From the NCBI GenBank assembly GCA_914767715.1, contig OU612069.1, positions 17,729,387-17,793,386 on the forward strand: a DNA stretch of 64,000 nt. Reading direction: 5' to 3'. Each line of letters starts with the position of its first letter. The first letter of the stretch is position 1. Made by a program: the position numbers and the translations under genes. The stretch is from Membranipora membranacea. Lineage: Eukaryota > Bryozoa > Gymnolaemata > Cheilostomatida > Membraniporidae. The notes under the pieces are model-generated. The model saw nothing but the letters and a program-made list of their open reading frames with translations. It made no database searches and was not told where the DNA came from. Positions 1 to 12,087 of this stretch are shown here, piece after piece.

Positions 1-3000
1 ATTAGAGTGTGGAAAGCAAAGAAGGCAGAGGAGTAGTATATTCACATGAAGAAAGTTAGCCATTTTGTGTAGGGAAATTTGTGGCTTTCTTACAAACACT
101 CAGCTAGCCTTTTTACCACATTATTTTTTCACTAGCTTAGATCAAAACAAAATCGTGAGACTCAGTCACGCACCTCACTCCAAAGAGGGGGTGGTGAAAT
201 AGTTTGTGCCTTGAGGGTGGGGCCGCAAAGTTAGCACTAGTTTGCTCTCAGCTTGTAGGCAGGTCGGAGCACACCTGGGGAACCAACACGTATCAGTAGC
301 CAGTGGACGGCAGTGGGATTGAAACCTACGCCATTCAGAACTTACATGCTGAAATTTGGCGCTCTAACCAACTGAGCAACCTCCTAGGATGGGGTTCATA
401 CAATGTATTCCGACCTTAGCTGGTGGAACTTGCTCCTGGTCGCATTAAGTCACCCAAAAACTAGCTACACAAGACACTGGCTAGAATCTTCTTCTTTAGG
501 ATATATAATTCTCTCACCTGTGTATGAGTATATTTGATTTTTGAGAAGCTGAAAGGCATGACAAAGGGTATACCTCCGAGTGCAACTGTACCCATCAGTA
601 ACGGTCTCCCGATATATGCGAAATCATTCGTTATCCCATGGTTGATGTGTGAGCCAACTATGAATGCTATGATGACCTGTATAATGCAAAGAAATATTTG
701 AACTCTGTTTAAATCCTTTGCTTTCAGGAGGCAAATTATATAACCAACGGATGACACATTTACAGCTTGATCCTAAAGGTTCTTGGGGTTATCTGTGATT
801 ATACCAAGTGGAGAAAACTCCAATGCGCATCGTAGGGACTTAAAGGCCCAGCATGGGATCAACGACAAAAATTATAATTATAATACCAAATTGAAATCAG
901 CTTTTTGAATGCTCTCATCATTAGTGGTTGGACATATTGAAATAAATAACATGCTAGAACTTCATATGAACAAAAAAAACATAATCTAAAACAGTTTCCT
1001 ACAACTAGGTTTGCAAAAGGCTGCTAGATTGTCTTCAAGACAATCATCTAATAGTTTAACCAAGGCCTGTCTCGACAGGCTTTGTTGGTAGGGAACACCC
1101 CCCGTCACCCCAACAACCAACAAAGTGTGTCAGGACACACTAACACTAAGGATAAGTACCGTAGCTAGTAGGAGAGAGCCTTTGAAGAAGGTAAGAATAC
1201 TGACTAGAGGGAGTACAAGCCACCGTGCAAATACCACAAGAAATGTCAGCACCCAACAGAAGACTGGTAGCACTTGGGTGATACTGCAATACAAATATAA
1301 AATGTTCATCCAATATATCCACGAAGAGTAAACGTCAGATGGGGTTGAGTTTAGCTAGTTTGGGGGTGACTTAATATTAGCTAGCATCAATCTGGCTAGC
1401 TATCAATAAATTTAAAACATGAGTAATAAGACGGCTTTATCATCCTGCAAATACACTACTCCACTAGGGTGGTATGTATGTGTAGCAGATTTGATGTACT
1501 TCTACAGCACTCTCAAGAGTAAGAGGCACAAAAATCCTATCTGATTCCAATTAAAATATGAAGAGTGGTTATGCAATGAAAAAATATTTGTTTCCATCTT
1601 AATACATATAAGTATTATCAATGAGAATCTCTGGTATTATATAGTAGATCTTGCCGGGTCAGACTAGAGTAGATAGAACAATCCGAGATTGGGATAGAGA
1701 GGTGTTAAAAGTGAGTGACACTCCTATATTAAACTGTTGTCACACTTGTGACAGTTGATGACACACAATCAGAAGACACACATGTTAACGTTGACATATT
1801 GGGGACAACAATGCGACAGTTGTGATGATTGGTCGAATTAATGAGTTATCTAACTCCTTGGTTGAACCACTCTCAGATATTTACACATCTAAACGTGTAT
1901 CCACGTCATTTACATGGATTTTGTAGGTAAGTTGCAAGTGTCAAATGTAGAAGGAGGAGGTGCACATAATGTTAGCATTCAAAACAACAAGGTACACACA
2001 GGGTATGTGATATGCTAGTGTGAACTGTGCCAGGAAGAACACCACACAATAAAAGGCGGGGTCTCGATTGGCCCAATTTCCCTGCTTTGCGGGAGATACA
2101 CCATTGCACCTTTTATCACAGGGACCAACAAATCAACCAATATCGAAACAAAAATCCATGGCTATGCACAATAATTTTTTGCAATCTGATTGGCTAAATT
2201 GTGTCAGTAAAAAGACTTTCGGCCAATCAGATTACAACATTCATACCTCAGATTGAGTAGGTCCGCCCAAGCTTCACCTGCAGCCAATGAGAAAGCAGTA
2301 ATGACTGCTGTCATTTTGAGCATGACATGAGCAAAACACATGTGACTCATTATTTTTGGAAGAAAGAGGCTTGATATATAATAAAGATCGGGCGGACGTA
2401 CTATGCTGCATGGCCGCTTCGCTACAAAACAATGAGTAACCATATAAGGTCATGATAAAGACAAGTGAACAGAGGGCAAAAGCACTGTGACAAACTTACT
2501 GGCTGACCAGGTAAAGATGTCAGGCATTATAAGTTTGCCTCAGTGTCATAGGGTGAAAGAGTAAATTCCAAATCTGCATTTCCTTTTTGAATTTATCAAG
2601 CAGTTGATTCCGTGATAGTTTCCTAGCTTTTGATACAGGAGCAGTCCAACACCAAACCAACTATTTCCAATCCTTCATGGATAGATAAACTCAATAAAGA
2701 AATGTAGACTTGTCTAATACTCAAGTGAATCACAACAAACCTCAGCGTAGGTATGAATGGTATCAGAGCCTCAGTCAGTGCCTGGCCAGCACCCAGAGAA
2801 TAGGTCACACATAGAGCCGAGGTCTCCAGTAAAACGGTGATATCAAACAATGTAGACATTATGAAGGGCAAGAACTTCTCACCAACCAAATGAATGTCAG
2901 GAGGCCTGCAATAATCCTCTGCAAGAGAACAACACGATGCGCATTGATGTCTTAAAATTTTTCCTCTTATTTTTCTACCCTCCCCCAACTTTTGCCATAA

Positions 3001-6000
3001 TTCCTTTTTACACCTCATGGAAAACATCCGTCCAGGATGATATTGTCTGCCAAGTAAAATAGTCTATACTATAATATAATAAAAGCAAAGCAAGCTAGGT
3101 GTTATTTTACTAACAAAAATGAGTCTCCGAATTGTTTGTATTTTGTGAAAGCATCACACAGCTGTTTTAGGCATCACCTCTAGCCCTGTCATGCGGCTAA
3201 TTTTTGTTGCCACCTGACACGGCTACATCAACTGGAGTTAGTGAAAGCCATAAATCAAATTGATATGTGAGATATATTGTGGAGACTCACCGGTTGAGGT
3301 TATCCGATCTATTCGGTGTGTTTTAGGGTTACTTTTGGCAGCGGGTCTAGATCTTGTATATCTCTCATCATCTTCACTGAATAACTCCTCTTCATGATCC
3401 GAGTGCTGCTGAGTTAGCGGGATCATGTCATCAGACTGCTTACTGCTCGGTTTCGATGTCCCTCCAACCAATTTGTCATCCTGGATAATCGAAAAAGAAG
3501 GTACAGTCATTTTTGTCTACCTTGAAATTGCAACTACACAAGGAATGCTGCAACCCCAATAATAACCATTGACCATGATTCATTAGGATTTTAACACTCT
3601 TTAGTCGGAAAATGATTCAGTAATTATGCGTGAGAATACCTCAGCATACCTCAAGAATAGCCTTATAATTAAGAACACAGCATCTTTATGCCGCACCATC
3701 ATTGAGATACCTGGTCTTAGGATTGACTTGTAATAGTATTACATGCTACGAGCAAGAGTTGTCCTAATTTTTTCACGGGGGAACAACTCCAAAGTGCATA
3801 GTTGGAACAATGATAACAACATTCCAGAAAACATGTGATACATCGCCATTTATAATACAATTAATATTATAAATATGTCAAGGTATGTTGGTAAGTCTAT
3901 AGAGAACAAAGGACAAATGCTACTGATATTCTGTATATGGTAGGTTAGCTCAAGTTTGATCCAATTGCCTGTATTCCTGTTGCTCCCTTCCACCGGTCAA
4001 GCCGCAGGCAGGGATCAAGAATTAACTACCTACCAAGGGATTGTCTTGATAAATGCCCTTGAGAACAGATTGTACCTCTTATACACAAAAGTGACAAGGG
4101 AGGCAATTTGTGAAAGGTATGCATATGGTAGCAATTGACATTTGGAGCTGTGCGCAAAATTTTTAATTAGTTAAACTCGATTGGAAGGGTGTGTAAACTA
4201 TTGGTTTCCACATCGCTCAAAGGAATCAGAAAACACCAACATGTCAGACATTTGAATTTTTTTAATCTGATTTCAACATTTAAACTGGCTGTTTCTAATT
4301 GCTAATAAAATTATTACAGATAATTTGAGACGAATGAAGAAAACTTCGAAAACTGTGTCTTGGCATCATGAGGAAGGGTTAAACATTTTACTAGATATCT
4401 CAGCTCGTATTTTTGAAAAATAATTCAATCCTCATTCTTATTTCCATAATAGTTCAAAGTCTGTAACAAATCTCCTTATAAAAAAATCAAATATCCACCT
4501 AGTGTCCACCTGGGAGGGACAACTACCACAAGATGGTAGTTAATTCTTGGTCCCTTTGCCTACGGCTTGACCAGTGGATCGGGAGCAAATCCGAACAAAT
4601 GGAACAAAACAAACAAACCAAAGGAACGAATGGACAGAACTTGGTCTAATGGTAGGTACAGGGTGCAACCAGTATTTCAATAATACTCTGTAGGCTGTGT
4701 TATAAGTTATTAGATCAAATATATTTGGTCAATGATTTGCATTATATAGTTAATGAACCAACCACCTGATTGAACAGCTGAGCGCAAAATTTGAGTTAGG
4801 AATGCTTCAAAAGTTGTTAATATGTGTCCTGCAATTTGAGCGTCTCTGTCATAACACTATGACCTATGTGTATATGGTATTAAGAGCCCTTAAGATTTCA
4901 TGGCTCACATGAAGAACACACATAGCTACAACCTTGACAGGTCGAGTCTTAAATTGGTAACCTAATGTCATTCTAGACTGAAGTCTCGGCTTGGTACTTG
5001 ATGGAAATTCGTCTGGACTGCTACTTGAACACTTGAGACGCTGATTGACGTGACACTATGACATTGATGAGGAACATCTGACCATTAACCTAACTGGAAC
5101 ACCCAGGGATATGAGGTTTAAAGAGTCTGGCCTGATCTCAAAGATTGAAATCCATAAAATTGCATCATGGGAAGTGCAGAAAAATGCATCATGGGAAGTG
5201 AAGAAAATTGCATTATGGGAATTGCCAAACATTGCATGATGGGAAAGTCTTTTTTCTATCCTACTGCAACAAGGATGCCGGTGACCGTTAGATTTGAATA
5301 TATACCATGATAGTGCTGACTGTACACTTACCCGAAGCTGTTTCCCTTCTTCTAACTGTATAGCCACACATTTCTGTAAAATGTCGGTCATGAAATACAC
5401 CACCAGTATCTAAAACAAAAATGTAAACCGATACAAGAATTGAATTGAATTATGTATAGCTGAAATGGGCGAATAATTTGTACAAAATAATTTTCGAAAT
5501 CAGGGTATGAAATCTATGAACTAGGTGAAATGGTGACGTTTTTCAATTTGTAGCTAGTTAGAAACAAGGCGCCATAATTTAGTCCATTTATTTCACTCAG
5601 TGATTTTCACAACCAGTTTCTGTATACATTTTGCCCCTCTGGTGACAATTCGAAGTTTGATGGCATGTTTGGTAGGACTAAACAGAATGCGATGAGCAGA
5701 CATTTCTTTGACAGGCAGCAATAATTTAATTCCCGTTCCGCCTATTGTCCTATCATACAACAATAGGGCTGATCTTGCTATTGTTAAAATAGCTCCTAGT
5801 TATTTTATTATTTGGCCTTGGTCGGTGACTGATTAAGTCGGTCGGTGACTGATAAAAATAATTTCACTGCCAGCAACTTGATCATAATGCGCTTGTATGT
5901 ACCGTATGAGATTTCAAAGAGCATTCGGCTGAACTTTAGCCAGACTTGTTTCAGCAACTTTACCACGGTTGACTTAGACCCTGCTGTTACTCATGAGATT

Positions 6001-9000
6001 AGAAGATTGATATTCATTGTTGAGAAATCTTAAATTATCACTGAGCACAACAGAGTTTAAATGTCTGTGATTTTTTATTTATTGGTCCAGATCGATTACA
6101 CGTGAGTATTTTTTTATATCATTTATTCCATTAGCACTTATTGCATGTGAAAAAGCAGGTTGACTGAATGATGGCCGCCAATAATAATGGAGAGAGCCAA
6201 GAACTGGCTATATCTCAGCAAAGTGTATGCTAAACTTATGCTAGCTGAAACCATGGCATGAATGTATGGCTAAATCTCTAATTGATACCACCCCCTGGTT
6301 ACTGGTCCATTATACACTAGAGCCAATGGACCACTCCTCACAAGCTTATGGGTTATCACCTTCAGTAATCATAATCCTTCACAGCTTTTAACCACCATCA
6401 CTTGTTATAGTCCAGTAAACAACATCGACATTTTGTTAGCACCTACTTTGATCTCATACAGATCTTTGGAGATCCTACTTAAGGCCTATGAAGTCACCTG
6501 TGTTTTGTTATGAAGTTCTGAAGCGGTCAAACTGTGCTGGGATACTGCTGGTTGTATCATTTCATTTTAAAAGTGGCTGTTAATGAAATGCTACAAACAC
6601 CTATCCCTGCATCGTTTGAGTGCCAAAACTAGAGCTGTGTCTAAGAGCTTATCAAACCTGATTCCTAGCTGGTGATCACATGAAATATCAAGTACATATT
6701 TGCATGTAAGATCCACTACCAAACTTCTAAAGGGCCGATGTTTTCAAATTTGAGAGTCTCAATGTCTGGTAGAACAATATAAGAGATCAGTGCACCAAGC
6801 CTTTACTAAAATGAATGGTTTCACAAACCTGCATGATGCATGCTGGGACAAAAGTGACGAGAAATGGGCTCAGACCTGATCTGGCTAACGTAACGGGTAA
6901 CCCTGCAGAAAATAAATAACCTTTACATGTTATAATCACAAGGAAGAATGGCACACTAAACAAGATCAAGCAGTCATGAATGGACTTGGTATCGAATTCA
7001 TACTACTAAGATTGGCTATGATGATATCATTGCTATCAAGTGCTTTGGTAGGACGTATACTCTTCATTTCAGAATATTGATCGTTTTTGGCCATATCTTT
7101 GCCAAATGGGCCTTAAATTTAACTTTGGGTTCGCTCATCAGAAAATCCAAATGACCTTATTCAAATATAGGCTATAATTATAAATCTAGTGTTGGCTAAG
7201 AAAATTCAACTTTCATGATTTGAGCACAATTTGAATACCACATTTTCTTGAGGCTGGTATTTGCCAAGATGCCTGCATCAAAGAAGACATCTGACTCAAT
7301 TAGCTCTGTTTGGTAAGGGAAGAATCCTTCTGACTAACGCCTTGGTCAAATCAGACTAGTTCATACATCTAGGGCATATCCGAAAGCAACATTTATTACA
7401 TATTCCTATTCAACCAGATCGGTTTCATATATCTACCGATAAATGTGCGTTATCCACAAAATGTCAGACATGTGATTTGATGGTAAAGGTTGCTCACTAG
7501 CATATCAGACACAAATCCCTGTCTACCCTCATATTTTCCACAATCTGATCGTCAGGCATGCCATTCTAAATGTTGAACTGATAATTATTTAGGATACATT
7601 ATAGCTCTACTCTGTCATGACAGCTAAGGTTGTGGTGGGCCTTGATGGTTATAATATTCAGCCCACTGAACAAGTATACCGGGCTAATAAGCTCATCTCA
7701 TTTTGAAGCAAAACTAAAACAGGGAAATGTTACTTTAGTTGGCTGACTTTGCGCTTCCACATATTAGGATGAATAGGGAAAACACCATTCTCACTTCATA
7801 GTCCTGTTTAATGAGCTGCGATATACTAAAGGAAATAGCCTACACACAGCATGGTTTAAATGAGGGGTGGTGACAGGTGCCTAGATGCAGCCAAATTTTG
7901 ACATTCACCACAGCATATAAGTATTTTGATAATTAGGGAATTATACGATGGGGTCAGCCAAGGAGCTGATCACAGAGTAAGGATATATATATATATATCC
8001 TTACTCTGTGAGCTGATCCTTGAAACATGAACACCTAATGGAGCTAAGCACCATCGTTTGGCGGCACTGAAATACTTACCTAAAACACCAGTCCCCAGTA
8101 TCTGTGCTATTGTTAGGAAATCTACAAAAAAAAATCATATCAAAAGGTTTTATATTTAGGAAAAATCTTTTCGAATAGGAATATGTAATAAATGTTGCTT
8201 TCCGATATGCCCTAGATGTATAAACAATTGACAGAGATGATCGTAGTTGTAACAATCTAATTGCGCGTGAACATACAACATGTCAAACAGTGTTTTTATA
8301 TCATCAACATCATTATATTTCTCATCTAAATTTCACATAGGCCTAACTATCTATGTGAAAGCTCGTAATTGGCTCAATAATGTTCTGGTTGAATCCAGAT
8401 TGGTATAATTTGTCTACTAGGAGGGAGCACTGAAGGCTGAAAAATTAGGGGCCACACTACGGATAAATTTGATGTTAGGTTTATCAAACAGCTAAGTTAA
8501 ATAGTTCAACAACTGAGTAAGATCATCCACAGTAAACTGTGATGGCTTATTCATCGGCTTGGTTTTGATTTAATCTACAGGAATAATCGCTTCCTGAAAA
8601 ATCTTTCCCTAGATGATGAAATAGGGGTGAAACTAGCCTGTAGTGATCAAACTTGACGGGAAAGGATATTTTTGGAATGGGGTGTTCCATCCATTGCAGA
8701 TGTTCACTCATTCAATGCACAGTATTTTGTTGTTGCGCAAACCGACAACGCGAGCATTGCTTTACACATGAAGGAATGTTATGCCCAAAGGTCCCTGATG
8801 TAGGGACTGATCAGGCTATGGTTGTCAAAGGTTTTGATCACCCAAGTAAAATCATAACCTATCACAAACATTGACACTACTGCAAAGTACTAATTGTATT
8901 CAATATGTTTGCAATAGAATAGAAAAGGCTTAGGCCTACATCCCTACCAGAAATTGGCTAGGAGCTAGAGGTCAAAGAAGGCTTCTGAAGGCTTCTGAAA

Positions 9001-9356
9001 TGACTGATAAACCATAGGCATCTGGAGTTACAAGCATGTCCAGTATCAACCACCCCAAAGGGCGTGGTTGATACTGGACATGCTTGTAACTCCAGATGCC
9101 TATGTGATACACCTCATCAATTAAATCAACCAAGGAGTACCCTCTCTAGTATATGTATAAAAAGAATCACATAAAGTTAAATGAACAATAACAGCAATAA
9201 TATCAGTAATGTAATAATACTAAACTAACATGCTAAAAAAAAACTAATACGCAACTCAACTTGACTATCCTTCAATTGAAACAGCATTGTTCACCACTTA
9301 CAGCATTGAAGGTACAGCAGAAAATTATCACATTTGCTCTCCTTGTCTGTCATCAT
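1..9356 (-). CDS. Amino-acid transporter, Aa_trans/SLC36-SLC38-like (3' end missing)
   Basis: Probable multi-pass amino-acid permease. Exons read on the minus strand: 9356-9302 (start ATG ATG, in-frame TGA upstream), 8121-8080, 6902-6829, 5409-5332, 3480-3291, then one of two alternative exons (2918-2741 or 2421-2247), and 676-518 (possibly extended to 772). Phases at the first six joins agree. The start of the core reads FLTIAQILGTGVLGLPVTLA, matching the conserved first transmembrane helix of the family, with its G-T-G-hydrophobic-LP pattern. A charged, acidic loop (3480-3291) follows helix 2, and the alternative exons hold a helix with the S-L-x-A-G-x-A motif. Exon 676-518 holds further membrane segments. 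At least one exon between 2247 and 772 is needed to restore phase (2 to 0) and was not found. The C-terminus lies beyond base 1. The subfamily and the substrate cannot be told. Confidence 0.75.
220..390 (-). mobile_element. tRNA-derived SINE, copy 1
   Basis: On the minus strand it shows a pol III A box (GCTCAGTTGGTTAGAG) and a B box (GGTTTCAATCC), followed by a tail shared with 36380-36560 (CAGGTGTGCTCCGACCTGCC). The A-to-B spacing is too long and the anticodon arm unpaired for a working tRNA. It lies in the 3' part of the transporter gene. Confidence 0.65.
2247..2421 (-). CDS. Transporter exon B (duplicate of exon A)
   Basis: A 175-bp exon with acceptor TTTTGTAG and donor AG|GTATGA, the same entry and exit phases as exon A and a length differing by one codon. 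The encoded peptide aligns with exon A over RPPD, FLPxIMS and SLxAGxA, with about 18 identities in 47 positions. Splicing A to B would bring 2+2 bases together and shift the frame, so only one can be used per message. It could be a dead copy, but it has no stop and both splice sites are intact. Confidence 0.6.
2741..2918 (-). CDS. Transporter exon A (alternative to exon B)
   Basis: A 178-bp exon with acceptor TCTCTTGCAG and donor AG|GTTTGT, entry phase 1 and exit phase 2. It encodes 59 residues including RPPD, FLPFIMS and SLGAGQAL. It joins in frame to the preceding exon at 3480-3291 (codon GAG split G|AG). Confidence 0.7.
5157..5247. repeat. Short tandem repeat, about 4 x 28 bp
   Basis: Four diverged units, each with the core GCATCATGGGAA or a close variant, lie in the transporter intron just downstream of exon 5409-5332. 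Confidence 0.7.
7963..8017. mobile_element. Palindromic mini-MITE, copy 1 (39 bp)
   Basis: The palindrome at 7971-8009, built from CACAGAGTAAGGATATAT and its complement, is flanked by the 8-bp direct repeat GAGCTGAT (7963-7970 and 8010-8017). A second copy with its own 8-bp duplication is at 22588-22671. An 8-bp duplication and a CAGAG-type end recall hAT elements. It lies in a transporter intron next to exon 8121-8080. Confidence 0.75.
9005..9112. mobile_element. Perfect 41-bp inverted repeat with 10-nt spacer
   Basis: Arms 9013-9053 and 9064-9104 are perfectly complementary. The flanks TGATAAAC (9005-9012) and TGATACAC (9105-9112) differ at one base and may be an 8-bp target-site duplication. 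This is a foldback MITE or a hairpin-forming transcript, in the first coding intron region upstream of exon 8121-8080. Confidence 0.8.
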
Positions 9357-9555
9357 GAAACCTTGTCACTGATTGCAGGCATGCAGCACAGACAGGGTGA
9401 CAGGACTGGTTCAGTTGCCACTCTCCAGTCTCAGTCCTGTTCATCAAAATGTTGACAGCTGGCCTGGTAATAGCGTGAGAAAATCATTAATTATCGGGTT
9501 TCCAAGTACGCTCGTATAACATATAGCTTCCGGTTTAATGAACCCTGGTTATAAA

Positions 9556-9771
9556 ATAGCTCAGAACTAATGCATGCAGGCAATTATAATCAATAACAAA
9601 CTTCCATAAAATAAACATTCTGCGCATGCTCAGCTCTGGGCATGAGCTACATGCCCAGTACTAATGCATAGCTCAGAACTAATGCATGCAGGCAATTATA
9701 ATCAATAACAAACTTCCATAAAATAAACATTCTGCGCATGCTCAGCTCTGGGCATGAGCTACATGCCCAGT
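9556..9771. repeat. Tandem duplication, 104-bp unit
   Basis: 9556-9659 and 9668-9771 are virtually identical and separated by 8 nt (period 112). Each unit ends in a small palindrome around CTGGGCATGAGCTACATGCC. The high identity implies a recent event. It lies just upstream of the transporter start codon, so it may sit in the promoter or 5' UTR. No other gene is seen in 9357-10040. Confidence 0.9.
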
Positions 9772-10045
9772 CAGATCACGAGAGTCAGTATGTAAAATAA
9801 AATGTGAGTGGTGTGAAGATACTCATTTGCCACAGAAAAAAAGAAAGGAACTGACTCAAAGTTTAAAGGCAGGTGTGAAAGGTAGTGGAATACTGTCTCT
9901 CATCACAATTAGCACAATCGTGATGTTGAAAAAACACTGTTAAGAAATGCAAGAGGATTCAGTGTATTGTGGGAAAACTTAGTTCCTTGCATTGTGACCA
10001 AACCCAGTGGGCAGAATAGACAGTAATGAAACTCTTGATTGAAAC

Positions 10046-11026
10046 TCTTTAAAGCTTAAGGCGATAGGTGTGCATCCTATAACATGTGACTGGATATCAG
10101 GCTGGTTGTCCAAACGTACACTCTCTGTGACTGTGAATGGTACAAAATCCTCACATCACAATGTAACCTCAGGAGTGCCCCAGGGTAGTGTACTTGGACC
10201 TCTTCTTTTCCTCATTTTTATCAATGATATGCCGTCCTGCATTAATAACTCCACCTTAAGACTTTTTGCTGATGACTCTCTGGTATATCATCGAATCAAA
10301 TCACAAGCGGATGAAATCGACTTACAGTCTGATCTTGATAACCTTGCAAAATGGGCCGACACCTGGCAGATGTGCTTTAACGTCTCAAAGTGTGAATTTA
10401 TGAGAGTCGAGAGGCAGGCACAGGCCAGCATCATCAATCCTTCCCAAACCTACAACTTAAATGCTACCCAATTATCACACGTCTCTTCTGTAAAATACCT
10501 AGGTGTGCACATAGATGCACACCTCTCTTTTGACAAGCACATCAGAGAGATTTGCAAGAAAGCCACAAGAACGCTTCATATGCTTATGCGTAACTTAAAA
10601 AAAGCTAAAACTAAGACTAAAACAGTATCATTTAAAACTATTTGCAGACCAATCTTAGAGTATGCCTCTCATGGTTGGTCTCCTCATTTGGGTAAGCATA
10701 TAGATGTCATGGAGGCCATAAACAGAAAAGCCTTTAGGTGGGCATATCAAAAAAGACGTAGTGACCATATCAGTGCCCATATGACTGAAGTCGGATGGCA
10801 AACATTGTTTGAAAGAAGGAAGGGTGCTGACTTAAAGTTATATTTTAAAATCATCACCGGTACAGCTGCAGTTAATGAGGAAATGGTCACTGTGTCACAT
10901 TCCCATCATCACACAAGGATAGGCGCCATCAAAGGCACTATCAACACTGATGTCAAACGCTATTCTTTCAAACAGCGTGTTTATAAGTATATGAATCCAA
11001 CTTTAAATAGGCTGAATAGTACATAG
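10046..11026 (+). mobile_element. 5'-truncated non-LTR retrotransposon, RT domain (CR1/Jockey-type)
   Basis: An open frame of about 320 codons encodes the palm and thumb of a reverse transcriptase: the SGVPQGSVLGPLLFLIFIND block, then LRLFADDSLVYH with the catalytic FADD (near residue 88 of the frame from 10070), then DLDNLAKWADTWQM and SVKYLGVHID. The frame stays open upstream to about 10046, where similarity to the LINE consensus (SLKLKAIGV) begins. The endonuclease and the first RT motifs are missing, as expected for 5' truncation. There are no stops or frameshifts inside, so the insertion is fairly young. It ends at TAG 11024-11026, shortly before a 64-T run. Confidence 0.9.
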
Positions 11027-11063
11027 CAAAATGGCAATAAAATGCGACCAATGACAGTGTAGT

Positions 11064-11066
<3 letters not shown>

Positions 11067-11130
<64 letters not shown>
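11067..11130. repeat. Homopolymer of 64 T
   Basis: An unbroken T run 40 bp after the LINE stop codon. A LINE on the + strand should end in A or a short repeat, so this may be the poly(A) of a minus-strand retroposon lying to the right, or a 3' end type of this family. Confidence 0.95.
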
Positions 11131-11584
11131 CTGCTTGGTCGAACTGGTCTGGAGGTGAAATGAAACCTACAAATATATCTTGCCCCGAAATAGCATCTAG
11201 GATTCACTGAATCTACTTTGACTTCACTGTACCAGACAGACCTCTCTTTTACACTTGGTTTATACAAGTGTGCCCCTTAGATTATGTACCCACTCTGAGG
11301 TGATGCTCAGTAGTAACATAAACAGCACCCCTTTTTCTTTTTTACTCATAATAACAATTCAATGCTGTTAAAACATGAAACCCCCATTAAAAATGATAAC
11401 AACTAAATAATGGACTTTCTGATCATTACTGACATATTTCCAATTAACTGTGCTACAGTCAATCAAGTAAACACTAAATATCGCCAATTAACGGAGCCCA
11501 AGCTCAGACGGCGATCAAACCATCGGATGAATCGGATGATACACACTTACTACTACTACTACTACTCACTCACTGTAATATGAG

Positions 11585-11680
11585 CAATGCTGTAGTAACT
11601 GACTCAGCCAATGTGTTGGCTTTGATTGGTCAGAGCCAACACATTGGCTACTACTGACCCATTGACTGAGTGAACCATCG
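11585..11680. mobile_element. Foldback repeat, family F1 ends
   Basis: The inverted repeat AGCCAATGTGTTGGCT and AGCCAACACATTGGCT lies around a short loop. The same GAGCCAACACA sequence ends the larger F1 copies at 26.5, 30.4, 38.4 and 39.7 kb. Confidence 0.55.
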
Positions 11681-12087
11681 CTTTTCACTGCTGATTTGCT
11701 CTTTTGACTGACATTGAGAAAATCCAGGCAAAATGCAGAGGAGCGAGAATAGAAAGTCATCATCACCAGACCATGTAACCACATCAATTACTATTTTGTT
11801 GTCTGGTTGTGCATATATTGTGAAAGCTTGATGGAAACGGAAAGGCTTAGAGTGGTAGCAGGTGTGTCATTTGATAAAAAGACCAAGGCGTACTCCCTGA
11901 TAAGACTATAGTTATCATCAACAAAACACACAGATCTTCCCAATATCAGATAAAACTTGGATAACATTGAACCAACTTCCAACACGCAACCAATCCCGGC
12001 GAGCTTTCACCTCCATACTGTTATTATATTACAGATCCAGAGTTGTTGCCGATATTCGCATGCACAAGATCTGACAGGTAATTCACC

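Noticed and set aside
1795-1860. Minus-strand segment reading RPIITTVALLSPIC as the missing transporter exon
   Set aside because: Attractive hydrophobic sequence, but no acceptor or donor fits the phases needed (2 in, 0 out).
5157-5247. Repeated TTCCCAT[AG]ATGC blocks resembling a vertebrate zinc-finger (Staf/ZNF143-type) site
   Set aside because: The repeats lie in an intron, and nothing shows that the factor or its site preference exists here.
10968-11267. Minus-strand frame with a long poly-lysine run
   Set aside because: It is only the translation of the 64-base homopolymer on the opposite strand of the LINE.
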